Positions 47,977-56,144 of a DNA stretch of 64,000 nucleotides are shown one piece after another. Location of the stretch: NCBI RefSeq assembly GCF_013337185.1, contig NZ_SWDE01000001.1:1736001-1800000 (forward strand). The letters run 5' to 3'. The stretch is from Serratia proteamaculans (lineage in GTDB: Bacteria > Pseudomonadota > Gammaproteobacteria > Enterobacterales > Enterobacteriaceae). The position numbers and the translations under genes were made by a program. The notes beneath the pieces were generated by a model. The model was not told where the DNA came from, did no database searches, and worked only from the letters and a program-made list of their open reading frames with translations. Position 1 is the stretch's first letter. Every line of letters begins with the position of its first letter.

Positions 47977-49032
47977 TTACTTGTTGCGACGCACTTTCAC
48001 AGCTTCCGCCAGTTCGCGCAGAACAGTTTCGGTGTCTGACCAGCCGATGCAGGCGTCGGTGACGCTCTTGCCGTAAACCAGCGGATCGCCGCTTTCCAGG
48101 TTCTGGTTGCCTTCCACCAGATGGCTTTCAATCATCACGCCCATAATCGCCTTCTCACCGCCGGCAATCTGTTGGCAGACGTCTGCGTTCACTTCCAGCT
48201 GCTTTTTGAACTGCTTGCTGCTGTTGGCGTGGCTGAAGTCGATCATCACCTGTGCAGGCAGACCCGCTTTGACCAGGCCTTCTTTGACTTCTTTCACGTG
48301 TGCCGCGCTGTAGTTCGGCTCTTTGCCGCCGCGCAGAATGATGTGGCAGTCGCCGTTACCGCTGGTGTTAACAATGGCCGAGTGGCCCCATTTGGTTACC
48401 GACAGGAAGCAGTGCGGCGCGCTGGCGGCGTTGATGGCGTCAATTGCCACCTTGATGGTGCCGTCGGTGCCGTTTTTGAAGCCAACCGGGCAAGACAGGC
48501 CGGAAGACAGCTCACGGTGCACCTGGGATTCAGTGGTACGTGCGCCGATCGCGCCCCAGCTCATCAGATCCGCCAGATACTGCGGGGTGATCATGTCGAG
48601 GAATTCGCCGGCAGCCGGCAGGCCAGAATCATTGATATCCAGCAGCAGCTTACGCGCCAAACGCAGACCGTCGTTGATCTGGAAGCTGTTATCCATCTGC
48701 GGATCGTTAATCAAGCCTTTCCAGCCAACGGTAGTGCGAGGTTTTTCAAAATAAACGCGCATTACCACTTCCAGCTCACCGCTCAGTTCCTGACGCAACG
48801 CCAACAAACGACCAGCGTACTCTTTGGCGGCTTTGGTGTCGTGGATCGAGCAAGGGCCGATAACCACCAGCAGGCGATCGTCACTGCCGCGAAGGATCTG
48901 ATGAATGGCATTGCGTGCCTGTGACACCGTCTCTGCTGCACGTTCAGTGGCCGGAAACTTTTCTAACAGGGCCACCGGTGGCAGGAGTTCCTTAATTTCT
49001 TTAATGCGTAAATCGTCATTTAGGTAGTTCAT
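47977..49032 (-). CDS. aroG: DAHP synthase, phenylalanine-sensitive
   Basis: This 351-residue first enzyme of the shikimate pathway condenses PEP and erythrose-4-P. It matches E. coli AroG almost throughout (MNYLNDDLRIKEIKELLPP, VVIGPCSIHD with the metal-site Cys, EKPRTTVGWKG, VMIDFSHANSSK). I start at ATG 49032 because the codon before it is a GTG with no family support; GGAAAAGTG is the ribosome site. A TyrR box expected from E. coli was not convincingly found. Confidence 0.97.
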   Translation of the reverse strand: MNYLNDDLRIKEIKELLPPVALLEKFPATERAAETVSQARNAIHQILRGSDDRLLVVIGPCSIHDTKAAKEYAGRLLALRQELSGELEVVMRVYFEKPRTTVGWKGLINDPQMDNSFQINDGLRLARKLLLDINDSGLPAAGEFLDMITPQYLADLMSWGAIGARTTESQVHRELSSGLSCPVGFKNGTDGTIKVAIDAINAASAPHCFLSVTKWGHSAIVNTSGNGDCHIILRGGKEPNYSAAHVKEVKEGLVKAGLPAQVMIDFSHANSSKQFKKQLEVNADVCQQIAGGEKAIMGVMIESHLVEGNQNLESGDPLVYGKSVTDACIGWSDTETVLRELAEAVKVRRNK

Positions 49033-49210
49033 CACTTTTCCATTCGGTATCGAGAGGCGTTATTTCGCAGAGCGTAGATCTGACCAATTTAGCCTGTGAG
49101 GATAACGCTGTAAATCACCTTTGCCGCCTGCAGAATGAACGTCCGGATTAACAGTAGATTGTGCTGTTTCATCGGGAGAGCACAGTGGCTCCTTTTTAGT
49201 TATGGTGACT

Positions 49211-49234
49211 GCTCCCTGCCGTAAATGGCGAGGC
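49211..49234 (-). ncRNA. Candidate right-end hairpin / omega-RNA 3' part of the TnpB element
   Basis: On the minus strand the sequence just after the tnpB stop forms a bulged hairpin (GCCTCGCC ATTTAC GGCAGGGAGC). In characterised TnpB systems the guide RNA overlaps the end of tnpB and finishes in such a right-end structure. The assignment and extent are inferred. Confidence 0.45.
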
Positions 49235-49244
49235 TTCCCACTTC

Positions 49245-50405
49245 TCAGGCCGCTACTGTCGATATGACAGATTTACGCTGGCCTCCGTGGGCAGAAACGA
49301 CGAGTCCCGCCGCCTGTAAATCCGTTATGCCCTTGCGCTGGATGTTGATGGCCGCATTGATATCGCGGTCATGTTCAACACCACAGGCCGGGCATGGCCA
49401 AATACGTTTACTCAGCGGCATTTCTGCCATTTTATAACCGCAGCAATGGCAGGTTTTAGTGCTGGCAAACCATTGATCAATTTTCACCAGATGTTTGCCA
49501 GCCTGCTCCGCTTTGTATTCCAGTTTCATCACGAACCCAAACCACGACGCATCCGCAATGTGCCGCGCCAGCCGGTGATTCTTCAGCATGTTTGTCGCTT
49601 TTAGTGTCTCAACAATGACCGCTTGGTTTTCGTCAATCAGTGTACGAGACAATTTATGCTGGAAGTCAGCGCGGGCATTCGCCACATGCTCGTGACATTT
49701 CGCCACCCGTAAACGCACTTTTGCCCGGTTTGCACTGCCTTTTGTCTTTCGTGACAGCGCTTTTTGTTTACGCCGCAGATTTCGGCTGGCGCGTACCAGA
49801 TGTCGTGGGTTGGCTATTTTCTTGCCGTTCAACTGGATCAAGAAATGGGACAGGCCCAAATCACAACCGGTTATGCGGGTTATCAGTGCGGGTTTGGCTG
49901 GCGCGGCCAGTCCATCGTCACAGAGTATTGAGGCGTAATATTTTCCTGTCGCACCACGACTGAGGGTGATACTGGACACCTTCCCGATAATATCGCGATG
50001 AATGACCGCTTTCATCGGTGCCATTTTTGGCAACTGGATCGCATCGATTAACACTTTTCCGCTGGGGTGATAGCTGGATTGCTTGCCCTGCTTGCGCTTA
50101 AAGGTGGGGAAACGAGCACGTCGCTTGAAAAAGTGTCCAAAAGCGGTATCAAGATTAATCACCGCCTGCTGTAGCGCCAGTGAGTCATAGTCTTTCAGCC
50201 AGTGGTAACGGCGGGACCTTTTCCCTACCGCCAGTAACGGTTTCAGGTCATGCTTAATACTGACCGACACGCCGTGTCGCTGGTACCTGTGGCGGCTGAT
50301 ATGGAGCGCTTTATTGTACGCAAAACGCACCGCGCCGAACTGGGCATTCAAGAATGCCTCCTGTTCGGGAGTCGGGTACAGGCGTACTTTAGTGGCTCTT
50401 TTCAT
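49245..50405 (-). CDS. tnpB: TnpB, RNA-guided endonuclease/transposon protein (IS605 OrfB)
   Basis: This 386-residue OrfB/TnpB of full length has an N-terminal helix-turn-helix region (about 1-45, YPTPEQEAFLNAQFG). The RuvC-like nuclease residues are Asp182 (GCDLGLS), Glu266 (VIVETLKATNM) and Asp346/348 (HDRDINAA). A zinc finger is formed by Cys319, Cys322, Cys338 and Cys341. All catalytic positions are intact, so it could be active. TnpB proteins cut DNA with an omega-RNA from their own 3' end and help retain the element. No transposase is encoded, so movement needs a TnpA in trans. Confidence 0.92.
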   Translation of the reverse strand: MKRATKVRLYPTPEQEAFLNAQFGAVRFAYNKALHISRHRYQRHGVSVSIKHDLKPLLAVGKRSRRYHWLKDYDSLALQQAVINLDTAFGHFFKRRARFPTFKRKQGKQSSYHPSGKVLIDAIQLPKMAPMKAVIHRDIIGKVSSITLSRGATGKYYASILCDDGLAAPAKPALITRITGCDLGLSHFLIQLNGKKIANPRHLVRASRNLRRKQKALSRKTKGSANRAKVRLRVAKCHEHVANARADFQHKLSRTLIDENQAVIVETLKATNMLKNHRLARHIADASWFGFVMKLEYKAEQAGKHLVKIDQWFASTKTCHCCGYKMAEMPLSKRIWPCPACGVEHDRDINAAINIQRKGITDLQAAGLVVSAHGGQRKSVISTVAA

Positions 50406-50478
50406 CCTGGCGGCTCATGTATCATAGGCCTGTACTTTATGTACCTTAAAAAGAATTTGACCAGAAAATGTGCATTAA

Positions 50479-52086
50479 CAGCCGCAAACCACCTGGCTGC
50501 TGGGGCTCACCCTGCCGCGCTTCATCCTGCAGCGTCGGGAAAAGCGTGAGCGTGAGGTCATCGAACAGGCTCGTCAGCATGCCGAAGCCGAAAACCGGAT
50601 GAAGAGCAAGTTTCTGGCTACCGTCAGCCATGAGCTACGCACGCCAATGCACGCTATTCTCGGCCTGCTGGAACTGGAGCTCAAACGCCAGCCGACGCCG
50701 GAGGGCTTGCCGGTGATTTACAGTTCGGCGTCGTCTTTGCTTAACCTGCTCAATGACCTGCAAGATCACGCACGGCTGGAAACCGGTTCCTTGACGCTGG
50801 TGCCCAGGAGCGTGGCGCTGCAACCCTGGATAGCCCACATCAACGCCCTGTATCAACCGCTGATCGGCGAACGTCCAGTGACGCTAAACGTCAGTGCATC
50901 CGACAACCTGCCCACCGCTGTTCTCATTGATGGTGAGCGTTTACTTCAGGTGGCTAACAATCTGATAAACAATGCAATTAAGTTCACCTCTCAGGGCACT
51001 ATTGAGGTGAGTATCGGCTGGTATGAACAGGCTCCACCGCAGGGGGAACTGTGGCTGAGGGTGGCCGACAGCGGCTGTGGTATCGCCGCCGATGAGATAG
51101 ATAAACTGTTCCAGCCGTTCTATCGGGCACGCGGCGCGCAGCGCGTATCGGTTCAGGGGACCGGGTTGGGGCTGTCTATCTGTAAAGAGATTATCGAACA
51201 AATGGGCGGTCGAATTGCGTTGCAATCGCAACCCGGCAGCGGCACTCAGGTGACACTGTCCGTGCCGGTCAGCCAGGTCGCTGTCGATCCCTCGACTCAA
51301 CAGGCCGACACACCAGTCAATTTGCCGCCGCCCACCCTACGTGTAGCGCTGATCGACGATCACCCCACCAACCTGCTGTTGATGGAGCGGCAACTGCGCC
51401 ACTTCGGCCTGCAGCCGACGTTATTCGAGCAGGGTTATAAGCTGTTACAGGCCCACCGTCGGCAGCCGTTTGACTTGCTGTTTATCGATTACAATATGCC
51501 GCGTCCGGACGGCCTGACGCTGGCGAGACTGATACGCCGCGACGAGCAACGCCATCATCGCCCGGCCTGCCAGATCATTCTCTGCTCGGCCGACGTGCAG
51601 GAATTTACCCGCATCCCACCAGGGCTGGTGGCGATAGATCGCTTTTTAACCAAGCCCATTGCTCTGGCCGCAATAGCTCAGGCGCTACCGCAGCAACCCC
51701 AGGCGATGGAGCAGCAGTTAGTCCTTACTGACCTGCAGCGCACCCTGGTCGATATGGCCGGTAATAACCGAGCGATGGTCCAGCGTCTGGCAACAACACT
51801 GCTGACGACGCTGCGGCAAGACCAGCAACGGCTTGAGCAGGCGGCACAGAACCAGGACTGGCCAACCCTGGCGCAAACCGCACATCGCATCAAGGGCAGC
51901 CTGCTGATGTTGCAACTGCCAACAGCAGCCAACCTGTGCCAACAACTGGCGGACAGCGGACGTGAAGGAATATTCATTCAGGCCACCTATACTGAATTGA
52001 GTACGTTAGTAGAACAAATACTGATAGAACTGGATAATCTGGTCAGCACTGACGAGTCGTATTTTGCTATGGATAAGGAAGAATAA
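50479..52086 (+). pseudogene. BvgS/EvgS-type hybrid sensor kinase, 5'-truncated by the TnpB element
   Basis: The frame is open from the IS junction with no proper start until ATG 50599 (495 residues from there). Codons before it still encode a membrane-helix end and linker (WLLGLTLPRFILQRREKRERE), showing that sensor and periplasmic domains are missing. Intact parts from ATG 50599 are HisKA His11 (SHELRTP), HATPase (NNLINNAIKF, DSGCGIA), a receiver domain (ALIDDHPTNL, FIDYNMPRPDG) and an HPt domain with TAHRIKGSLLML. The stop overlaps zitB by one base. The soluble remnant might still be made, but signal sensing is lost. Confidence 0.85.
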
Positions 52087-53036
52087 TGTCGGACGCCCCA
52101 CACGTACACCTGCCAAAAAACAGTAATAGTAAACGCCTACTGACCGCTTTTTTAGTCACTGCGGTCTTTATGGTCGCCGAAGTGGCCGGCGGGTTAATTT
52201 CAGGTTCACTGGCGCTGCTGGCGGATGCCGGCCATATGCTCACCGACGCCGCCGCACTGCTGGTGGCCTTGATGGCGGTTCACTTCTCACAGCGTAAGCC
52301 CAACGCCCGCCATACCTTCGGTTATCTGCGCCTGACCACCCTGGCGGCCTTCCTCAACGCCGCGGCGCTGTTGGTGATCGTGGTATTCATCCTGTGGGAG
52401 GCAATACGGCGTTTCTTCGAGCCACAGCCGGTGATGGGTACGCCAATGCTGATTATCGCCATAGCGGGGCTGCTGGCTAACCTGTTCGCCTTCTGGCTGC
52501 TACACCGGGGCAGCGAAGAGAAGAATATCAATGTGCGCGCTGCCGCATTGCATGTGCTGGGGGATTTGCTGGGGTCGGTGGGGGCCATCGCCGCCGCCAT
52601 TGTGATCCTGACCACTGGCTGGACGCCGATTGACCCGATATTGTCGGTGCTGGTGTCCTGTCTGGTGATACGCAGCGCCTGGCGACTGCTGAAAGAGAGC
52701 TTCCACGAACTGCTGGAAGGCACGCCGCAGGAAGTGGACATCAACAAGCTGCAAAAAGACCTGTGCCTGAATATTCCGGAAGTACGCAATATTCATCACG
52801 TCCATGTGTGGCAGATTGGTGAACAGAAGTTGATGACGCTGCATGCGCAGGTGATACCGCCGCACGACCATGATGGCCTGCTGCGCCGTATTCAGGCCTA
52901 TCTGCTGGAGCACTATCGGATTGGTCACGTGACCATTCAGATGGAATATCAGCACTGTGATACCCCCGACTGTGGGATTAACCGGGCCCCCGAGCCGAGT
53001 GACCACTCACATTCACATGTGGGACATCATCACTAG
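52086..53036 (+). CDS. zitB: Zinc exporter ZitB (cation diffusion facilitator)
   Basis: This 316-residue CDF transporter has six helices; zinc-site residues sit in [15 protein letters not shown] (helix 2 HxxxD) and the helix-5 region [17 protein letters not shown] cytoplasmic domain follows, then a His-rich tail ([11 protein letters not shown]). It exports Zn2+ for proton exchange. Its start overlaps the kinase stop (TAATG). In E. coli it stands near pnuC-nadA, as here. With the kinase promoter lost, its expression may now depend on other signals. Confidence 0.94.
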   Translation: MSDAPHVHLPKNSNSKRLLTAFLVTAVFMVAEVAGGLISGSLALLADAGHMLTDAAALLVALMAVHFSQRKPNARHTFGYLRLTTLAAFLNAAALLVIVVFILWEAIRRFFEPQPVMGTPMLIIAIAGLLANLFAFWLLHRGSEEKNINVRAAALHVLGDLLGSVGAIAAAIVILTTGWTPIDPILSVLVSCLVIRSAWRLLKESFHELLEGTPQEVDINKLQKDLCLNIPEVRNIHHVHVWQIGEQKLMTLHAQVIPPHDHDGLLRRIQAYLLEHYRIGHVTIQMEYQHCDTPDCGINRAPEPSDHSHSHVGHHH

Positions 53037-53042
53037 AATCCA

Positions 53043-53068
53043 CTGGGGCGCCAAATAAGGCGCCCCAG
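53043..53068. terminator. Convergent hairpin between zitB and pnuC
   Basis: Perfect 10-bp arms CTGGGGCGCC / GGCGCCCCAG with loop AAATAA, 7 bases from the zitB stop and just before the pnuC stop. It has no T-run but a very stable stem. Confidence 0.6.
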
Positions 53069-53073
53069 CGTTG

Positions 53074-53799
53074 TTATGGTGCAGAAGATAATGGCCGCGA
53101 TTGATTGTTGCCGGCGCTTTTGATCCACAGCCAGGAGCCGTTCAGCGCAATCAGCGTCAGGAGCAAGTATTCCAGCGCCATGGCATAGACGCCCTGGTAG
53201 GCGAATATCGCCACGCTGATCACGTCAATCACCACCCACAACAACCAGTTTTCCACGTACTTGCGCGTCATCAGGATCATCGCCACGATCGACAACACCA
53301 TCATGGTCGAATCCCAGAATGGGAAAGCATCCGGCTGCAGCTGCGGCATTTGCACGCTCAGGCCAAGCCCCTGCATTACCGTCACCGCTGCCTGCGTCAA
53401 CCAGGCAAACACGCGGTCAATGTTGAACGTCATCAAGGCGATGCCGATAACGCATACTGCCGCCCAGCTCAGCGCCTTCGGCAGTGGCAGCCAACGTATC
53501 TTCAGCTCGGCCTGGTTATCCTGAGTCTGACGGCTCCAGGCGTACCAGCCGTAGATATTGGCGACAAAAAAGAACAGCTGCAGCAGCAGGCTGGCGTACA
53601 GCTGGATTTGAAAGAAAATCACCGCAAACAGCGTGACGTTAATCAGGCCGAACAGGTAATTGATAATTTTCTCTTTGCTGGCATACCAGATGCACAGCAG
53701 ACCAAACAGGGTGCCGATAGCCTCAATCCATGACAGATCGTAGCCCCCCGCTCCCAGCGGGATATGCACCAGGATATTGCTGGTACTGAAAAAGCTCAT
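53074..53799 (-). CDS. pnuC: Nicotinamide riboside transporter PnuC
   Basis: This 241-residue inner-membrane protein has about seven helices and the PnuC signature (NIYGWYAWSRQ, then WDSTMMVLSIVAMILMTRKYVENWLLWVVIDVISV in pieces). It takes up nicotinamide riboside for NAD salvage. It lies 21 bp after nadA and is cotranscribed with it. Confidence 0.94.
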   Translation of the reverse strand: MSFFSTSNILVHIPLGAGGYDLSWIEAIGTLFGLLCIWYASKEKIINYLFGLINVTLFAVIFFQIQLYASLLLQLFFFVANIYGWYAWSRQTQDNQAELKIRWLPLPKALSWAAVCVIGIALMTFNIDRVFAWLTQAAVTVMQGLGLSVQMPQLQPDAFPFWDSTMMVLSIVAMILMTRKYVENWLLWVVIDVISVAIFAYQGVYAMALEYLLLTLIALNGSWLWIKSAGNNQSRPLSSAP

Positions 53800-53820
53800 T
53801 TTATCATCCTTATTAAACGG

Positions 53821-54882
53821 TTAAGCGTTCCCTTTAACCTGCACCCTTAACTCAGCGGCGAAATCCAACATCCGGTTCAGCGGGATCAGCGCCTTCTGGC
53901 GCAGCGCGGCATCGACGTGGATCTCATGCAGTGCACCGCCGTGCTCCAGCCCATCCGCGATAGCCTTCAGGCCATTCATCGCCATCCACGGGCAGTGCGC
54001 GCAGCTACGACAGGTGGCACCTTCCCCGGCGGTTGGCGCTTCGAACAGCTCTTTGTCCGGGCAAGCCTGTTGCATCTTATAAAAAATACCGCGATCGGTG
54101 GCAACAATCAGCTGCGAATTAGGCAGGGTTTTCGCCGCCTGAATCAATTGGCTGGTTGAGCCTACCGCATCGGCCAGGTCGACCACCGCCTGTGGTGACT
54201 CCGGATGCACCAGTATCGCCGCGTTCGGGTACAGGGCCTTCATCCGCATCAGGGCCTGGGTTTTAAACTCGTCATGGACGATACAGGCGCCCTGCCAGCA
54301 CAGCATATCGGCACCGGTTTGCTTTTGCACATAGTTGCCCAAGTGGCGATCCGGCGCCCAGATGATTTTCTCACCCAGACTGTCGAGATATTCAATCAGT
54401 TCAACGGCGATACTGGAGGTGACCACCCAGTCCGCTCGCGCTTTTACCGCCGCTGAGGTATTAGCGTAGACCACCACGGTGCGGTCCGGGTGGCTGTCGC
54501 AAAAGGCATTGAAGTCTTCTTCCGGGCAACCGAGATCCAGCGAGCACTCCGCGTTCAGCGTCGGCATCAGCACCCGTTTTTCCGGGCTGAGGATCTTGGC
54601 GGTTTCCCCCATAAAACGCACCCCGGCAACCAGCAGGGTTGAAGCCGGATGATTGCTGCCAAAGCGCGCCATCTCAAGCGAATCCGCCACGCAGCCACCG
54701 GTTTCTTCCGCCAGCGCCTGGATCTCCGGATCGGTATAGTAGTGGGCTACCATCACCGCATTACGCTGCTTGAGCAGGATTTTAATCTTCTCGCGGTAAA
54801 ACGCCTTCTGCGCGTCGTCCAGCGGTACCGGCTTGGGCGGGAACGGGTACACCGCCGCATTAACATCAAACATTTCACTCAT
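53821..54882 (-). CDS. nadA: Quinolinate synthase A
   Basis: This 353-residue [4Fe-4S] enzyme makes quinolinate from iminoaspartate and DHAP. Cluster cysteines lie in [16 protein letters not shown] and CRSCAHCPW. The ATG at 54882 ([16 protein letters not shown]) matches E. coli NadA; upstream frame codons are not conserved. It leads the nadA-pnuC operon with a NadR-like box upstream. Confidence 0.96.
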   Translation of the reverse strand: MSEMFDVNAAVYPFPPKPVPLDDAQKAFYREKIKILLKQRNAVMVAHYYTDPEIQALAEETGGCVADSLEMARFGSNHPASTLLVAGVRFMGETAKILSPEKRVLMPTLNAECSLDLGCPEEDFNAFCDSHPDRTVVVYANTSAAVKARADWVVTSSIAVELIEYLDSLGEKIIWAPDRHLGNYVQKQTGADMLCWQGACIVHDEFKTQALMRMKALYPNAAILVHPESPQAVVDLADAVGSTSQLIQAAKTLPNSQLIVATDRGIFYKMQQACPDKELFEAPTAGEGATCRSCAHCPWMAMNGLKAIADGLEHGGALHEIHVDAALRQKALIPLNRMLDFAAELRVQVKGNA

Positions 54883-54946
54883 CGCTGCAATCTCTGTGCT
54901 AGGCTGGGTGTCTGCTGCCCGGGTATCACCCCATCGCAACCCCCTT

Positions 54947-54964
54947 CGTTTTATATACTAAACA
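54947..54964. promoter_or_regulatory. NadR box upstream of nadA (predicted)
   Basis: On the minus strand TGTTTA-GTATAT-AAAACG compared with the NadR consensus TGTTTA-N6-TAAACA; the left half is perfect and the right half 4 of 6. It lies 65 bp before the nadA start. Confidence 0.55.
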
Positions 54965-55288
54965 AAATACCCTTATTTGTGCGAAAAGTCCGCTGATATT
55001 TTCAGTGTTGGGTCTTTATCGTTTAATGGATTGAATTTTTAATGAAAGTGATGAGATTGTAGAAAGTAAAACGCATTTTTGAGGGCAAAGCGGATTGAAG
55101 GTGTTGTGGAAAACGTACCGGGGATACCGTGCGGGATTGATTCGGCCTTTGGCCTCACCCTGCGGGCAACGCTGCGCGTTGTCGTATCGCTGCGCGATGC
55201 TCGAACCTGAACGCAGCTTCTCACCCACACGATTCGTGCGTTATGTGATGTTCAAGTTTGGGGGAAAGTGCTGAGGTACTTTGTAAAA
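54965..55288. other. Intergenic region between nadA and the tRNA cluster
   Basis: No gene is visible. It contains a tRNA-end-derived multi-hairpin element (separate entry) and, beyond that, an A/T-rich stretch around 55010-55075. No convincing intrinsic terminator for the tRNA operon was found. Confidence 0.5.
55127..55220 (-). repeat. tRNA-derived multi-hairpin spacer element, copy A
   Basis: It begins with 12 bp identical to the tRNA-Lys 3' end (55127-55138). Small hairpins follow: GGCC-TTT-GGCC (55144-55154), CCC-TGC-GGG (55158-55166), CAACGC-TGC-GCGTTG (55167-55181), ATCGC-TGC-GCGAT (55186-55198), then CTCGAACC and TTCTCACCC. It lies downstream of the last tRNA in the operon. Confidence 0.7.
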
Positions 55289-55364
55289 TGGTGGGCCGTG
55301 CGGGATTCGAACCTGCGACCAATTGATTAAAAGTCAACTGCTCTACCAACTGAGCTAACGGCCC
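55289..55364 (-). tRNA. tRNA-Lys (UUU)
   Basis: A 76-base cloverleaf with encoded CCA. The anticodon loop contains TTT (minus strand CTTTTAA), the acceptor stem GGGCCGT pairs with ACGGCCC, and the T arm is GGTTCGAATCC. Confidence 0.97.
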
Positions 55365-55417
55365 ACTGAGGGGATACTGCTGAACCGCGTAAGCAGGAGA
55401 GGAACTCGCTGCAATAA

Positions 55418-55493
55418 TGGTGGGCCGTGCGGGATTCGAACCTGCGACCAATTGATTAAAAGTCAACTGCTCTACCAACTGAGCTAACGGCCC
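55418..55493 (-). tRNA. tRNA-Lys (UUU)
   Basis: Sequence identical to the copy at 55289, with encoded CCA and anticodon TTT. The spacer to its neighbour is 53 bp. Confidence 0.97.
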
Positions 55494-55563
55494 ACTGACG
55501 TGGTTTACTGCTGAACAACCAATACAAAACCGAAGCTCGTATTGCGGAAAAACCATTCTGAAA

Positions 55564-55639
55564 TGGTGGGCCGTGCGGGATTCGAACCTGCGACCAATTG
55601 ATTAAAAGTCAACTGCTCTACCAACTGAGCTAACGGCCC
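55564..55639 (-). tRNA. tRNA-Lys (UUU)
   Basis: Third identical copy with the GGGCCGT acceptor stem, anticodon TTT and encoded CCA. Only seven bases separate it from tRNA-Val. Confidence 0.97.
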
Positions 55640-55646
55640 ACAGCAG

Positions 55647-55722
55647 TGGTGGGTGATGACGGGCTCGAACCGCCGACCCCCTCCGTGTAAAGGAGATGCT
55701 CTACCAACTGAGCTAATCACCC
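55647..55722 (-). tRNA. tRNA-Val (UAC)
   Basis: A 76-base cloverleaf with encoded CCA. The anticodon loop TTTACAC gives anticodon TAC. The acceptor stem is GGGTGAT/ATCACCC. The mix with tRNA-Lys copies resembles the E. coli lysT-valT-lysW cluster. Confidence 0.97.
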
Positions 55723-55754
55723 ACTAGTGTGGTTACTGCTACTACTTCAGAAAT

Positions 55755-55859
55755 TGGTGGGTCGTGCGGGATTATTCGGCTTGCGCCTCACCCTTCGGGC
55801 CATCACTTCGTGATGTTGTCTCGCTTTGCGAGACTCGAACCTTTACGGTTCTCACCCTT
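55755..55859 (-). repeat. tRNA-derived multi-hairpin spacer element, copy B
   Basis: It starts with 19 bp identical to the tRNA-Lys 3' end (55755-55773). Hairpins follow: GGC-TTGC-GCC, CCC-TTC-GGG (55791-55799), CATCAC-TTC-GTGATG (55801-55815), GTCTCGC-TTT-GCGAGAC (55818-55834), GAACC-TTTAC-GGTTC (55837-55851). It has the same order as copy A with paired base changes in the stems. It lies between tRNA-Val and the first tRNA-Lys. Confidence 0.75.
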
Positions 55860-55890
55860 ACGATTTCACTTCATTTCTTATTTCAGGAAT

Positions 55891-55966
55891 TGGTGGGTCG
55901 TGCGGGATTCGAACCTGCGACCAATTGATTAAAAGTCAACTGCTCTACCAACTGAGCTAACGACCC
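55891..55966 (-). tRNA. tRNA-Lys (UUU), first gene of the cluster
   Basis: As the other lysine tRNAs but with acceptor stem GGGTCGT/ACGACCC. Encoded CCA, anticodon TTT. It is the promoter-proximal gene of the operon. Confidence 0.97.
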
Positions 55967-56015
55967 AATTTCCTTGCTGCTTTAACATCTTGCAAGATGT
56001 CTTGGCAACGGCGGC

Positions 56016-56045
56016 ATATATTACTAATTTATCTTGGCAGCGCAA
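56016..56045 (-). promoter_or_regulatory. tRNA operon promoter with GC-rich discriminator
   Basis: On the minus strand TTGCGC (56045-56040) and TAATAT (56023-56018) are 16 bases apart and are followed by a GCCGCCG discriminator, as in stringently controlled stable-RNA promoters. Confidence 0.65.
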
Positions 56046-56091
56046 CCTAAATTTATAAACAACAGGTTCAACTGCTTGTTCTTCACACGAA

Positions 56092-56139
56092 TGAGCCCAG
56101 AAAGCGGTCAAATCGACTAACTTCTGGGCTCATTTTTTT
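56092..56139 (+). terminator. Plus-strand-oriented terminator hairpin upstream of the tRNA operon
   Basis: Arms TGAGCCCAGAA / TTCTGGGCTCA (11 bp) with a 19-base loop and a run of seven Ts on the plus strand only. No plus-strand gene precedes it. For cpoB on the minus strand it still gives a strong stem with no U-tail. Confidence 0.6.
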
Positions 56140-56144
56140 ACTGA

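Larger units (their letters stand above)
49200..50478 (-). mobile_element. TnpB-only IS200/IS605-group insertion sequence
   Basis: The element contains tnpB alone, with no tnpA. The 3' side (left) holds an imperfect GC-rich hairpin at 49211-49234, as expected for an IS605-type right end. The 5' side meets the remnant of a kinase gene near 50476-50480. There are no terminal inverted repeats, as usual for this group. Both boundaries are approximate. Confidence 0.75.

Noticed and set aside
49109-49126. TyrR-box-like TGTAAA-N6 near the aroG start
   Set aside because: Only one half matches; the second half TTGCCG is too far from TTTACA, so I do not annotate it.
55221-55720. Open frames encoding LAQLVEQLTFNQLVAGSNP-type peptides
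   Set aside because: These are translations of tRNA genes, a well-known artefact; no protein is expected.
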